DNA from: Fructilactobacillus sanfranciscensis DSM 20451
GTDB lineage: Bacteria > Bacillota > Bacilli > Lactobacillales > Lactobacillaceae
Direction: 5' to 3'
Length of the DNA stretch: 64,000 nt
Assembly (NCBI RefSeq): GCF_001436035.1
Contig: NZ_AYYM01000003.1
Coordinates: 16,399 to 80,398, forward strand
In this document: positions 42,426 through 52,045 of the stretch, one piece after another
Position numbering within the stretch: the first letter of the stretch is position 1
Layout: each line of letters starts with the position of its first letter
The notes under the pieces: generated by a model
Databases searched by the model: none
What the model was told of the DNA's origin: nothing
What the model saw: only the letters and a program-made list of their open reading frames with translations
Made by a program: the position numbers and the translations under genes

Positions 42426-43340
42426 ATGGACAATTTTTATGCTTATGATAAAGCAACCTGGGAACAATTTTATCCCACTAATTTAAATCCAATTACTTTG
42501 GCTGATTTGGAAAATTTAAAGGCTTTTAATGATAAAGTATCGCTTGATGACGTGACCAAAGTCTATATGCCACTAGTTCACTTAATTAGTGAAGCACTAG
42601 CGAGTTATCGGCAATGGCAGGATAAAAAGAGTGATTTTTTACATCGTAAACCGGTTAAAGCACCTTTTATTGTCGGAATTTCGGGGAGTGTTGCCGTGGG
42701 AAAATCAACGACCGCTCGGTTATTGCAATATTTATTTGCTTATTTATTGCCGAATCGGAAAACCCAGTTGATTACGACGGATGGCTTTTTGTATCCAACT
42801 AAACTCTTAGAAGAGAAGGGGATTTTAGCACGGAAAGGTTTTCCCGAAAGCTATGACATGACAGCGTTAATTGATTTTTTAGTCAAAGTTAAAGAAGGAC
42901 AACCAAAGGTGAAGGCTCCGTTATATTCGCATCAAGTTTATGATGTGATTCCAGATCAATTTGCTGAGATTAATAATCCGGATATTTTGATTATGGAAGG
43001 AATTAACACTTTACAAATTCCAGCAGAACAAAATATTTATGTAAGTGATTTTACTGATTTTTCGATTTACATTGATGCTGATGTTAACCTAATTGAAGAC
43101 TGGTTTTTGAATCGTTTCCAACAATTAGTGAAAACGTCAGCTAACGATCCAGAAAACTATTTATATCGTTATACCAAATATAGCGATGAAGAAGCCTTAG
43201 CAATGGCACGTCACACGTGGGAGACCATTAACTTACCTAACTTAAATGAATTTATTTTACCAACTCGTGATCGGGCCAATGTGATTATTCATAAAGGACC
43301 GCAACATCGAATTGACCAAATTTATTTACGTAAATACTAA
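42426..43340 (+). CDS. coaA: Pantothenate kinase (type I)
   Basis: 304-residue P-loop kinase that phosphorylates pantothenate, first step of CoA synthesis. Walker A GISGSVAVGKST near residues 83-94; conserved KGFPESYDMTALIDFL, YSHQVYDV, MEGINTLQ and the YTKYSDEEALAMA segment. Start ATG is 2 bp after the helicase stop, with GTGAAAGGGTAACT as the binding site inside the upstream gene. Terminator follows. Confidence 0.95.
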   Translation: MDNFYAYDKATWEQFYPTNLNPITLADLENLKAFNDKVSLDDVTKVYMPLVHLISEALASYRQWQDKKSDFLHRKPVKAPFIVGISGSVAVGKSTTARLLQYLFAYLLPNRKTQLITTDGFLYPTKLLEEKGILARKGFPESYDMTALIDFLVKVKEGQPKVKAPLYSHQVYDVIPDQFAEINNPDILIMEGINTLQIPAEQNIYVSDFTDFSIYIDADVNLIEDWFLNRFQQLVKTSANDPENYLYRYTKYSDEEALAMARHTWETINLPNLNEFILPTRDRANVIIHKGPQHRIDQIYLRKY

Positions 43341-43387
43341 AAAAGTCCCAATTAGTTAGAAATTTCTAACTGATTGAGATTTTTTTT
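43341..43387. terminator. Terminator after coaA
   Basis: Long stem CAATTAGTTAGAAA / TTTCTAACTGATTG with A-rich left and T-rich right flanks; it serves both coaA and the convergent mntH remnant. Confidence 0.85.
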
Positions 43388-43393
43388 GTTAGT

Positions 43394-44800
43394 TTAGTTA
43401 AATGTTTCAGAAGCAGCTTTTTCTTTTTTCTCTAACATCTTTCCATTCTTAACAATTTCGTAGAGAACCCAAGTTAGTAAAGCGATGACCATGCATTTCA
43501 AAGGTGCTATCAGTTAAGATTAATAATGGCAACATCGCAAATGGCAAATCAAAGGTCAAGAAAACTTGTGAGTTGTTCATTAAGTCATTGAGGGCCTCAT
43601 GTTGAGAAATTTCTGATCCCACACTCGACATCATTACACAAATGGTAACTGGAATAATTGAAATAATCCGAGTTACTAAACGACGTGCCCAAAGAGGCAT
43701 TCTCATGTGAATGAAACCTTCCATAACTACTTGACCAGTTAAGGTTCCAGTAATCGTGGAGTTTTGACCAGAAGCTAATAAGGCAACGGCGAATAAAGTT
43801 GATAAAATTCCTGTTTTGGCAACATTTTTAAGAATTCCGTTACTCATCATACTTGGATCTGATAAGGCATGGAACAAACCAAAGAATGATGGATCCTTTA
43901 CTACTCCAGATTTAAAGACAGCCACACCCATAATTAACAAGAGGGCATTAACGAAGAAAGCCATTGTTAATTGAACGTTTGAATCCATGGCCGCAAATTT
44001 AACTCCACGTTCCACATCATCTTCATCGTTATGGTCAACTTTTCTGGTTTGCGAAATAGCTGAATGCAAAAATAAGTTATGGGGCATAACAGTTGCCCCG
44101 ATAATTCCAAGTGAACCGGTTAATGGTGACATTCCGTTCACAACGGGAGTTTCTTTAACTGTGTCAATGCTTGGAATTGTACCTTTAAAAATTCCTAACC
44201 AGTTTGGGTTAGATAGGGCAACTTCATAAGCAAAGACAAAGAAAATTACAAAAATTAAACAAACTACGATAGCTTCAACTTTTCTAATCCCAATCGAAGT
44301 TAATATTAGCAATACCAAAACATCTAGGACTGTAATGAAAACAGCGATTAGAATTGGAATATGAAATAGAAGGTTCAGGGCAATTGCTCCCCCCCAATAA
44401 CTTCCGCAATATCAGTTGCACAAATTGCTAGTTCAGTAGAAATCCACAAAATAATTCCTAATGACTTACTAGTTCTAGCCCGAATTGCTTGGGATAAATC
44501 CATTTGACTCACGATTCCAAGTTTAGCTGCCATGTATTGCAATAACATCGCAACCAAACTTGAAATCAAGATAATCGACATTAGTAGGTATTGGAAATTT
44601 TGTCCCCCAGTAATTGAAGTTGACCAATTACCAGGATCCATATAACCAACCGTGACTAATGCACCAGGTCCTGAGTACATAAATAAGGTTTTCCAAAATC
44701 CAATGTTACGCGGAACGGTTACAGAACCATTAATTTCATCTAATGATTTCCCATTCGCATATTCAATTAGTTTATGGTGCTTTTTTGGTGTTTCTGCCAT
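43394..44800 (-). pseudogene. mntH: Mn2+/Fe2+ NRAMP transporter, frameshifted twice
   Basis: NRAMP-family manganese transporter, an important import path in LAB. ATG at 44800; residues up to EVIGGE, including the NRAMP signature region DPGNW and GAL. At 44388-44394 a G7 tract (minus strand) breaks the frame: G8 or G5 would restore the frame, which continues for 290 residues. A second shift near 43492-43497 changes the end from FEMHGHRF to a different frame ending VLYEIVKNGKMLEKKE and TAA at 43394. Either the gene is dead or both sites are read errors. It follows the headless uspA gene. Confidence 0.85.
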
Positions 44801-44831
44801 TCCACAAACATCTTCTTTAATTTTTAATGGC

Positions 44832-45098
44832 TTAACGAATTACAATTACAGAAATTTTAGCTTTTTTAGCTAATTTGATACTAATACTAGAATAATGGTG
44901 TTCACCATCTTCGTCAGCACCACATACTAATAAATCTGGACCAGTATCAGGAATAATGGCATCAAGAATTTCGTTGACAATTCCTTCACCTTCGCTTGTC
45001 ATTCCGACTACTTTTTCAACACCAAAGTCTTTAGCCATTTTGACGTATTTTTGCACTACTTCAACTATAAAAGTAAATTGATGTTGTTTTAGTTGCAA
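44832..45098 (-). pseudogene. UspA family protein, N-terminus deleted
   Basis: 88-residue remnant with the usual C-terminus of UspA proteins (KMAKDFGVEKVVGMTSEGEG, DLLVCGADEDGEHHYSSIS). The first 50 residues, including VPVDGS, are gone. The only start is a TTG (45098) without a site, and it lies within the cop promoter. The deletion ends at the promoter of the divergent copY, so the copper locus may have been inserted or joined here. Confidence 0.75.
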
Positions 45099-45142
45099 AA
45101 TCTACAAATGTAAACTATAATCAATTTGTGTTTACAACTGTA
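45093..45142 (+). promoter_or_regulatory. cop promoter with two CopY operators
   Basis: -35 TTGCAA (45093-45098), 17-bp spacer, -10 TATAAT (45116-45121). Two perfect cop boxes TACANNTGTA: TACAAATGTA at 45103-45112 in the spacer and TACAACTGTA at 45133-45142 downstream; their centres are 30 bp apart (three helical turns). Binding of the CopY repressor at both sites blocks RNA polymerase; copper releases it in known relatives. Confidence 0.9.
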
Positions 45143-45161
45143 GATGAAAGTGCGGTGAAAT

Positions 45162-45590
45162 ATGAAAAATAACATTGAATTAATTACGGGAGCAGAATGG
45201 AATGTGATGCGAATCGTGTGGTCACTAGGTTCTGCTTCGACACGAACCATCATTGAAAATTTACAAGCAGCGTCAGATTGGAAAGATTCGACGATTAAAA
45301 CATTGCTAGCTCGCTTAGTTAAAAAAGGTTTTTTAACGAGTGAAAAAGACGGCCGGCAGTTTGTTTATCGGGCTTTAGTACCAGAACAAACGGCCATGAA
45401 CCAAAGCGCCGACGAGTTATTTAGCCATCTCTGCAAGATGAAGAGTGGAAAAACACTCATTGAGTTGGTGCAAAAAACAGAAATGACGAAAAATGATTTA
45501 GCTACTTTACAAAAAGTAATTACAGAAAAAATGAAGACGGCTCCTGATGAAGTTGATTGTAACTGTTTACCATCAGGTAGCTGTGAGTAG
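45162..45590 (+). CDS. copY: CopY copper-responsive repressor
   Basis: 142-residue winged-helix repressor of the BlaI/MecI/CopY family: VMRIVWSLGSASTRTIIENLQ, STIKTLLARLVKKGFL and KDGRQFVYRAL. The C-terminal metal hook reads CNCLPSGSC at the end, giving three cysteines in a CxC-x5-C arrangement; the classical CopY hook is CxCxxxxCxC, so the last cysteine is missing and the spacing is one residue longer. ATG follows GTGCGGTGAAAT. Copper release of the operators is inferred. Operon with copB, 11 bp gap. Confidence 0.92.
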   Translation: MKNNIELITGAEWNVMRIVWSLGSASTRTIIENLQAASDWKDSTIKTLLARLVKKGFLTSEKDGRQFVYRALVPEQTAMNQSADELFSHLCKMKSGKTLIELVQKTEMTKNDLATLQKVITEKMKTAPDEVDCNCLPSGSCE

Positions 45591-45601
45591 GAGGTTTCAA
45601 A

Positions 45602-47662
45602 ATGGATATGAATAAGCAAGACATGCACATGGACCATTCGATGAAAATGGATCATAACATGAACATGAAACACGATGACATGATGGATATGGGCGGCGGT
45701 CACATGATGCACATGGATAATTTTAAACGTCGCTTTTGGATTTCCCTAATTTTGGCGATTCCAATTTTATTACTTTCACCATTTATGGGAATTGTTTTAC
45801 CATTTCAACTTACTTTTCCTGGATCACAATGGGTGGTTTTAGTCTTAGCGACGATTTTATTCTTCTATGGAGGACAACCATTCTTTAGTGGAGCCAAAGA
45901 AGAACTAAAAGCCAAGGCACCTGCTATGATGACCTTGATTTCCATGGGAATTAGTGTGGCTTACATTTACAGTGTTTGTTCCTTTATTATGAATACCTTT
46001 GTAGATAAACATGTCATGGTTATGAATTTCTTTTGGGAATTAGCAAGTTTAATTGTCATCATGTTATTGGGTCACTGGATTGAAATGAGTGCCGTAATGA
46101 GTGCGGGAAGCGCGGTGAAAAAAATGGCTGCCTTACTTCCTAACACTGCCCACCTAATTCAACCAGATGGTTCGACTAAAGATGTACCCTTAAGTGACTT
46201 AATGGTTGGTGAAGAAGTCTTAGTTCAAGCCGGGGAAAAGATTCCCACTGATGGAGTGGTTGTTAAAGGAACTAGCGCTGTTAATGAAGCTTTAGTCACT
46301 GGTGAATCAAAAGCCGTTACCAAAAAGGTTGATAGCAAAGTAATTGGTGGTTCTATTAATGGTGATGGTGCGTTAACCGTTAAAGTTACGGCAACTGGTA
46401 AAAATGGATATCTTGCCCAAGTAATTGAATTAGTGGCAGATGCGCAAAAAGAAAAATCAAAAGCGGAAACTGTAGCTGATCGCGTTTCACGATGGTTATT
46501 CTACAGTGCCTTATCAATCGGAATTTTAGCCTTAATTGTTTGGACAATTATCAGTGGCTTTAGTTATGGATTGGAACGGATGGTAACAGTCTTAGTAATT
46601 GCATGTCCTCATGCTTTAGGATTAGCTGTTCCATTAGTGATTGCTCGAAGTACTTCAATTGCTGCGCAAAATGGTTTGTTAATTAGAAATCGTCAATCAA
46701 TTGAAGCAGTGAAAAAACTTAGTTACGTCTTTATGGACAAAACTGGAACCTTAACAGAAGGGGTCTTTACCGTTAATGCTTTGGAATCACTTTCTGATTT
46801 AACAAAACAGGAAGTTCTCCAAATTCTAGCTGACCTCGAAGTCAATTCGAGTCATCCTTTAGCAGTTGGCTTAGTTCGCACTGCTAAAAAAGAAGGGGTA
46901 ACCGTTGTTCCAGCCCAAAACGTTGATATTATGCAAGGGGTTGGAGTCAAAGGAACGATTGCTGGTAAAGACTATGCGATTGTTACCGCTGCTTATCTTA
47001 AAGCTCACAACATGGCTTATGATCAAGCCCAATTTGATAAATTAGCTGGTCAAGGTAACTCAGTTAGTTACTTGATTAGTGGTGACCAAGTCTTAGGAAT
47101 TGTCGCTCAAGGAGACGTGATTCGTCCCGCTTCCTTTGAATTAGTTAAACACCTTCGCGCCATGCACATTGTGCCAGTTATGCTAACTGGAGATAATGAT
47201 TTAGCTGCCAAACGCGTCGCTCATGAATTAGGTGACATTGCTTACAAAGCTCAATTATTACCAGGTCAAAAAGAAGAAATTATTAAAGAATATCAAGCTA
47301 AAGGAAATGATGTCATGATGGTTGGTGATGGGGTGAACGATGCTCCTAGCTTGTCACGTGCTAACATCGGAGTTGCCATTGGAGCTGGAACTGACGTAGC
47401 AATTGATTCAGCTGATGTGGTTTTGGTTAAGAGTGATCCAGAAGATATCATTGATTTCATTGACCTTGCTAAAGCTACTAATCGTAAGATGATTCAAAAC
47501 CTTTGGTGGGGGTCTGGTTATAACATTATTGCCATGCCATTAGCTGCCGGAGTTTTAGCACCAATTGGAATTGTTTTATCACCTGCAATCGGTGCCATTA
47601 TCATGTCACTTTCAACAATTATCGTGGCAATTAATGCGTTAACATTGCATATGCGCAGATAA
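45602..47662 (+). CDS. copB: Copper-exporting P1B-type ATPase CopB
   Basis: 686-residue P-type ATPase. N-terminus is Met/His/Asp-rich (residues 1-45, MDMNKQDMHMDHSMKMDHNM-type copper-binding tail); transmembrane ion site is CPH in VIACPHALGLAVP, typical of CopB (P1B-3) rather than CPC of CopA; TGES, DKTGT phosphorylation site and MVGDGVNDAPSL hinge are complete. It exports Cu+/Cu2+ or Ag+. ATG after GAGGTTTCAAA. Regulated by CopY from the promoter above. Confidence 0.95.
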   Translation: MDMNKQDMHMDHSMKMDHNMNMKHDDMMDMGGGHMMHMDNFKRRFWISLILAIPILLLSPFMGIVLPFQLTFPGSQWVVLVLATILFFYGGQPFFSGAKEELKAKAPAMMTLISMGISVAYIYSVCSFIMNTFVDKHVMVMNFFWELASLIVIMLLGHWIEMSAVMSAGSAVKKMAALLPNTAHLIQPDGSTKDVPLSDLMVGEEVLVQAGEKIPTDGVVVKGTSAVNEALVTGESKAVTKKVDSKVIGGSINGDGALTVKVTATGKNGYLAQVIELVADAQKEKSKAETVADRVSRWLFYSALSIGILALIVWTIISGFSYGLERMVTVLVIACPHALGLAVPLVIARSTSIAAQNGLLIRNRQSIEAVKKLSYVFMDKTGTLTEGVFTVNALESLSDLTKQEVLQILADLEVNSSHPLAVGLVRTAKKEGVTVVPAQNVDIMQGVGVKGTIAGKDYAIVTAAYLKAHNMAYDQAQFDKLAGQGNSVSYLISGDQVLGIVAQGDVIRPASFELVKHLRAMHIVPVMLTGDNDLAAKRVAHELGDIAYKAQLLPGQKEEIIKEYQAKGNDVMMVGDGVNDAPSLSRANIGVAIGAGTDVAIDSADVVLVKSDPEDIIDFIDLAKATNRKMIQNLWWGSGYNIIAMPLAAGVLAPIGIVLSPAIGAIIMSLSTIIVAINALTLHMRR

Positions 47663-47708
47663 TCGGTAAAACTAAAGGTAAGCAAATAAAAAATGATAGG
47701 TGATTATA

Positions 47709-48014
47709 ATGAATAATAAAGTTTATGCAGAAGTTTTAAAGTTAGCTGAAAATGCTGGCCTTCAAGTGAAAAAAGGTAGCGACGATGCTAATATCATGGG
47801 AACCATTGATGATGCTGGTACTTTACAACAATGTGCCAAAGTAGTTCCTCAAGGTGAAGATGCGGTTGCTGTTCGAACTTTTACTAACTATCTTTCAGAT
47901 ACTGGAATGGTAATTTCTAAAGACTGGAACGACACGAAAGAACATGTTTACAAAAAAGCAGACGATGCTTACAATTATTTAATTACTTCTGGGGTCTTTA
48001 ATGATCAAGATTAA
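47709..48014 (+). CDS. Hypothetical protein downstream of copB (101 aa)
   Basis: Unrecognised soluble protein; residues 1-30 helical, then GSDDANIMGTIDDAGTLQQCAKVV and an aspartate/tyrosine-rich C-terminus (KKADDAYNYLITSGVF). The only cysteine is C38-region. ATG at 47709 has TAGGTGAT five to six bases before it; an in-frame GTG at 47700 is in that site. It is 46 bp after copB and may be a third member of the copper operon. Terminator at 48024. Confidence 0.65.
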   Translation: MNNKVYAEVLKLAENAGLQVKKGSDDANIMGTIDDAGTLQQCAKVVPQGEDAVAVRTFTNYLSDTGMVISKDWNDTKEHVYKKADDAYNYLITSGVFNDQD

Positions 48015-48023
48015 TTAAAGTGT

Positions 48024-48054
48024 AAAAACTCTCCAATTTATTTGGGGAGTTTTT
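48024..48054 (+). terminator. Terminator of the copper unit
   Basis: Stem AAAAACTCTCCAA / TTGGGGAGTTTTT with T-run. Confidence 0.9.
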
Positions 48055-48139
48055 ATTACCTAAAATTGATTGTGACACCTAATACACTTTGTTAAGATTG
48101 AGGTAACAAAAAGCCGAATTAAATTAAAGGGAGATTAGC

Positions 48140-49027
48140 ATGCGAGTGGAATGGAAAAATGACGAGCAGCAACCAATTTCATTAAAGAAATTGGTCACGG
48201 AACATGGCGTTAGCCATCGAATGTATCAAACTTTGAAAGAAAATGCAGCTAGCTTTCAAATTCAAGGGCAAAGTATTCCCGCTAATCGTGAAATTGAACC
48301 ACAAGAAGTGGTAACGGTCACTTTTCCGCCCGAAGCAGCTGATCCCCAAGTTACCGTTAGTCATGAGCCAATAGATATTTTATATGAAGATGACAATTGG
48401 CTAGTCATCAATAAACCAGCGGGATTGACGACTGTCCCTGGTCCCGCTAATTCAACAGATACCTTAGTAAATCGGATTAAGGGCCATTTAATTGATGAAA
48501 AAGCGATTGATTTACGCCCCCACATTATTACGCGATTGGATCGTTTTACGAGTGGCGTCGTGTTAGTGGCTAAAAATCGATTAGCCAACAGCTATGCCAA
48601 TCAACAACTGGCTGATAAAACCATTGATAAACGTTACTTAGCGATTGTCAAAGGTCAAGTAGCTGATGAACACGGGATAATTGATTTACCAATTGGTCGC
48701 GTTGATGATCATTTCTATCGGGAAGTTACCGAGCAAGGGAAGTCGTCAAAAACCGAATACTGGGTTAAAAAACGCTTGCAGAATGCCACAGTTGTGGAAG
48801 TTAAATTACATACGGGGCGAACCCATCAAATCCGAGTTCATTTTACCCACCAAGGAAAGCCGTTACTCGGTGATGAACTTTATCATGGACCAATGAACTT
48901 CGGAATTGAACGACAAGCCCTCCACGCTGAAAGTTTAAAGTTTGTTGATCCCTTTCAAAAGCAAACTTTGGAATTTCAAGCACCAATTCCAGCTGACATG
49001 CAAACGGTAATGGAAGAAGGAAAATAG
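48140..49027 (+). CDS. RluA/RluD family pseudouridine synthase
   Basis: 295-residue 23S rRNA/tRNA pseudouridine synthase. Catalytic aspartate in ITRLDRFTSGVVL; HTGRTHQIRVHF and GELYHGP-like DELYHGPMNFG motifs near the end; no S4 domain at the N-terminus, instead a short basic region with PFP-like residues. ATG after GGGAGATTAGC. The DUF1003 gene begins 1 bp after its stop, so the two are coupled. Confidence 0.9.
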   Translation: MRVEWKNDEQQPISLKKLVTEHGVSHRMYQTLKENAASFQIQGQSIPANREIEPQEVVTVTFPPEAADPQVTVSHEPIDILYEDDNWLVINKPAGLTTVPGPANSTDTLVNRIKGHLIDEKAIDLRPHIITRLDRFTSGVVLVAKNRLANSYANQQLADKTIDKRYLAIVKGQVADEHGIIDLPIGRVDDHFYREVTEQGKSSKTEYWVKKRLQNATVVEVKLHTGRTHQIRVHFTHQGKPLLGDELYHGPMNFGIERQALHAESLKFVDPFQKQTLEFQAPIPADMQTVMEEGK

Positions 49028-49028
49028 C

Positions 49029-49769
49029 ATGAAAAATGACGATTTACAAACTTGCTACCTAGACGGAAAACATTTCTCACTGAGTGAAGGGAAATTATTT
49101 TCTGAGTTAGCCGCCCCAGTTCAAAGAATTATTCGAGTTAAGCATCCAAAAATAAAGTCGACAGATTTTGTTTGTAATCGGGATATTTTGCATTATACTT
49201 TGCAACACGTTGATACTTTAGTGCAAGATGACCATAAAAAATTAATAAAACTTGATCGCCGGTTAGCCAAAACGATGACTAAAGCCAAATTCAAAATTAC
49301 CGACGTTAATGATGTGATGAAACACAGTTTGACGGTGGGTGAAAAGATTGCTAATGCTGTTGCGCGGTTTGGCGGAAGTTGGACGTTCATCATTATTTTT
49401 CTTATCATTTTAGCGACGTGGATGATTCTAAATGGAATGCAATTGTTTGGGATTCACTTTGATAAATATCCCTTTATCTTGTTAAATTTATTTTTGAGTT
49501 GTGTGGCTGCGATTCAAGCACCCATTATTTTAATGAGTCAAAACCGAGCTGCTGATTTAGATCGGATGAATGCCGAAAATGATTATTATGTAAGCTTGAA
49601 ATCTGAACAAGAATTACGGATTTTACACGCTAAATTAGATTTACTTTCACGAGAACAAATGCCACATGCCATTTCGATTGCTCAAATTCAATTAAAAATG
49701 ATTGGCGAATTACAACGTGAAGTTAATGAATTACATCATGATATTCGAGAATTAAAGGGTCAAAGATAA
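49029..49769 (+). CDS. DUF1003 membrane protein
   Basis: 246 residues: soluble N-terminal part, then the DUF1003 core of two helices (about residues 113-130, WTFIIIFLIILATWMILNG, and 140-165) followed by MSQNRAADLDRMNAENDYYVSL, the family's conserved segment, and a C-terminal coiled coil (QRDVELHHDIREL-like). Function unknown. Coupled to the pseudouridine synthase gene. Confidence 0.9.
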   Translation: MKNDDLQTCYLDGKHFSLSEGKLFSELAAPVQRIIRVKHPKIKSTDFVCNRDILHYTLQHVDTLVQDDHKKLIKLDRRLAKTMTKAKFKITDVNDVMKHSLTVGEKIANAVARFGGSWTFIIIFLIILATWMILNGMQLFGIHFDKYPFILLNLFLSCVAAIQAPIILMSQNRAADLDRMNAENDYYVSLKSEQELRILHAKLDLLSREQMPHAISIAQIQLKMIGELQREVNELHHDIRELKGQR

Positions 49770-49848
49770 AGTTAAAGTTAATAATTATTAATTCTTTCTT
49801 AAAATAATATGCTAAAATATTTGTAAGAACTGTTTAGGAGGACTTTCA

Positions 49849-50262
49849 GTGGAAGATAACATTAAATTAGGCACCAAAGCCTTTGATAAGATGATGTTTA
49901 CTTTAGCCGAACCAGTGACTGAAGAAAATCATGCAAAATACCATTTCGAGAATTACGAAATGATGGAAATTTCACCCAAGATTTGGGCGCTGCCAGTTTA
50001 TATGACAGCCGATGATGATTTTACATTGTTTTTCATTATCACGAAGATTGCTACTGGTGAAACGGTCATGGCATTTTCGCAAGGAGATTTAGAGTCTGAT
50101 GGTGATTTTAATTTAAGTCAACCAATGAATACGGGAGCTGGATTAAACCTTCTTGAAAAACACGATCAAACTCGTGCAGAAGCAGCTTTAGCTTATCTTG
50201 AACAACTAGAAAAAACAGATGAAGGTACTTGGCGGATTGTCGCAGAAAATGAGGAGGACTAA
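49849..50262 (+). CDS. Hypothetical protein (137 aa)
   Basis: Unrecognised soluble acidic protein with alternating strands (EISPKIWALPVYMTADDDFTLFFIITKI) and a helical C-terminus (EAALAYLEQLEKTD). GTG start at 49849 with AGGAGGACTTTCA. Followed without a gap by the deoxyribosyltransferase gene (start 50264, 1 bp after its stop), so it may help in nucleoside metabolism; a guess only. Confidence 0.65.
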   Translation: MEDNIKLGTKAFDKMMFTLAEPVTEENHAKYHFENYEMMEISPKIWALPVYMTADDDFTLFFIITKIATGETVMAFSQGDLESDGDFNLSQPMNTGAGLNLLEKHDQTRAEAALAYLEQLEKTDEGTWRIVAENEED

Positions 50263-50263
50263 G

Positions 50264-50704
50264 ATGGCTCAAATCTATTTAGCAAGTCCATTTTTTAGTG
50301 AAGAACAAATTACTAGAATTGAAATGGTCGAAAAAGCTTTAACCAATAACCCAACGGTGGCTGATTTTTATTCACCACGAAAACACCAAGAAGCTGAAAA
50401 TGAAGAATTCACAAAACCTTGGGCTAAAGAAATTTACCAACGTGATATCGAAAACATTGAAGCAGCGGATGCTGTTTTAGCTGTGATTGATTTTGAAGGC
50501 CCAAACGTTGATAGTGGAACTGCTTACGAAATTGGAGCAGCCGTTGCCATGGGTAAACCAGTCGTGGTTTTCCAACAAAAAGGCAATACGGTTAACTTAA
50601 TGATTTCAGAAAGTCTCCATGCTTACCTTAAAACCGGTGAAGAAGTGGAAAACTATGATTTTAAGAAGATGCCAACCAGTGAATATAACGGCGATCTTAT
50701 TTAA
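50264..50704 (+). CDS. Nucleoside 2-deoxyribosyltransferase
   Basis: 146-residue enzyme that exchanges the base of deoxynucleosides (purine salvage in lactobacilli). Start segment IYLASPFFSEEQITRIE, the catalytic glutamate region NVDSGTAYEIGAAVAMGKPVV and the C-terminal fragment. ATG at 50264 after GAGGAGGACTAAG. Coupled to the preceding hypothetical gene. Confidence 0.92.
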   Translation: MAQIYLASPFFSEEQITRIEMVEKALTNNPTVADFYSPRKHQEAENEEFTKPWAKEIYQRDIENIEAADAVLAVIDFEGPNVDSGTAYEIGAAVAMGKPVVVFQQKGNTVNLMISESLHAYLKTGEEVENYDFKKMPTSEYNGDLI

Positions 50705-50738
50705 TTGAAACAAAGTCGAATGTGAAGGAGACTTATAA

Positions 50739-51644
50739 ATGAGCGAACATGAACATAACGCAGAATTATCGGGAAAACGGTTCTTTGAAGTCACGGTTTT
50801 AAATGCTGTGATTACAATTGTGGAATTTTTAGGTGGAATTTTCTCTGGTAGTTTGTCACTACTATCAGATGCGATTCACAACCTTGGAGATTCTTTGTCG
50901 ATTATCTTTAGTTATGGGGCTCACGTAATTAGCCAACGGAAACAAACCAAAACCAATACTTATGGATTCAAACGTGCTCAAATTTTATCAGCATTATTTA
51001 ATTCAATCTTTTTGGTAGTAATTTCTCTATTTTTGATTATCGAAGCGATTGATCGAATTCAACATCCCGAAAAAGTGGATGGGGTCATTATGTTAGTCAT
51101 TGCCGTAGTTGGAACGGTTGCCAATACTCTTTCAACTATTTTATTAAGTAAGGGTGCAGAGCATAATTTGAACATGAAGGCGACCTATCTTCATTTACTA
51201 AGTGATGCATTATCATCATTTGGGATTATCATTGGGGCCATTTTGATTACGTTCTTTAACTGGACTATTATTGATCCATTGATTACAATTGCTGTGGCTT
51301 GCTACATTATGTGGGAAAGCTGGCCTGTAATTCGTGAGTCAGTTGGCATTTTGATGGAATGTGCACCTAATTTAGATTACAAGGCCATTCATCAAGATTT
51401 GTTAGCAATCGATGGTGTGAAATGTGTTCATCACGTGCACGCTTTAATGGTTGATGAAAACAGTGTGGTTTTCTCAGCTCATGTTAATATGGATGATTTA
51501 CGTTTAAGCCAAGTTCAAGAAATCTACGATAAAATTAATCATTTATTGACCACCAAATATGGGATTGACCATATTACGATTCAGCCCGAAACGGTGCGGG
51601 GCGAAAATGAAGATTTCTTTTATAGTTCGAAAAAAGATATTTAA
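50739..51644 (+). CDS. Cation diffusion facilitator efflux protein
   Basis: 301-residue CDF transporter (CzcD/ZitB-like). Six helices; metal-site HxxxD in SLSLLSDAIHNLGD and LHLLSDALSS; cytosolic C-terminal domain with a ferredoxin-like fold (residues about 205-300, IDGVKCVHHVHALMVDENSVVFSAHV). Exports Zn2+, Co2+ or Mn2+. N-terminal histidines EHEHNAE. ATG after GAAGGAGACTTATAA. Monocistronic with a terminator. Confidence 0.93.
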   Translation: MSEHEHNAELSGKRFFEVTVLNAVITIVEFLGGIFSGSLSLLSDAIHNLGDSLSIIFSYGAHVISQRKQTKTNTYGFKRAQILSALFNSIFLVVISLFLIIEAIDRIQHPEKVDGVIMLVIAVVGTVANTLSTILLSKGAEHNLNMKATYLHLLSDALSSFGIIIGAILITFFNWTIIDPLITIAVACYIMWESWPVIRESVGILMECAPNLDYKAIHQDLLAIDGVKCVHHVHALMVDENSVVFSAHVNMDDLRLSQVQEIYDKINHLLTTKYGIDHITIQPETVRGENEDFFYSSKKDI

Positions 51645-51650
51645 CCAACA

Positions 51651-51685
51651 AAAAAAGCTCGTCACAGTGAAGTGGCGGGCTTTTT
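51651..51685. terminator. Bidirectional terminator
   Basis: Imperfect stem AAAAAAGCTCGTCAC / AGTGGCGGGCTTTTT between convergent genes. Confidence 0.88.
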
Positions 51686-51697
51686 GCATGCAGTTAA

Positions 51698-52045
51698 TTA
51701 AAGCGTTGCATCTGGATCTAATCTGTTAGTTTCATCAACGTACCATTCTGACCAATCAGTCATAGGGTTACCGTTGTCGAAGTAAGTTTGAGGTAATTCG
51801 TTAACTAAGTCGTGAATTGCAGCGGAATTAAAGTTAATTACGTATGAGTAAATTTCTTCTGGAGTCTTGTTGCTAACGGTTTTGATAGTCCGGTTAATGT
51901 CAGCCATGACATGATCAAAGTCAAAAGTAGTCATTACGTCTAATTCGTTGTTAGCTAATAACTTGCCGTAAAATGGCATAAAACCAGTAATAGCTTTCAT
52001 TTGTGCCTGTTCGTTTAAATCATTGAATGATAGATTGTCGCTCAT
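51698..52045 (-). CDS. Hypothetical protein (115 aa)
   Basis: Unrecognised acidic soluble protein, probably helical (SDNLSFNDLNEQAQMKAITGFMPFYG, VMADINRTIKTVSNKTPEE) and with a C-terminal NPMTDWSEWYVDETNRLDP segment. ATG after AGGAGGAATTAGC. Adjacent to the ThrE exporter genes but divergent; no function assigned. Confidence 0.7.
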   Translation of the reverse strand: MSDNLSFNDLNEQAQMKAITGFMPFYGKLLANNELDVMTTFDFDHVMADINRTIKTVSNKTPEEIYSYVINFNSAAIHDLVNELPQTYFDNGNPMTDWSEWYVDETNRLDPDATL

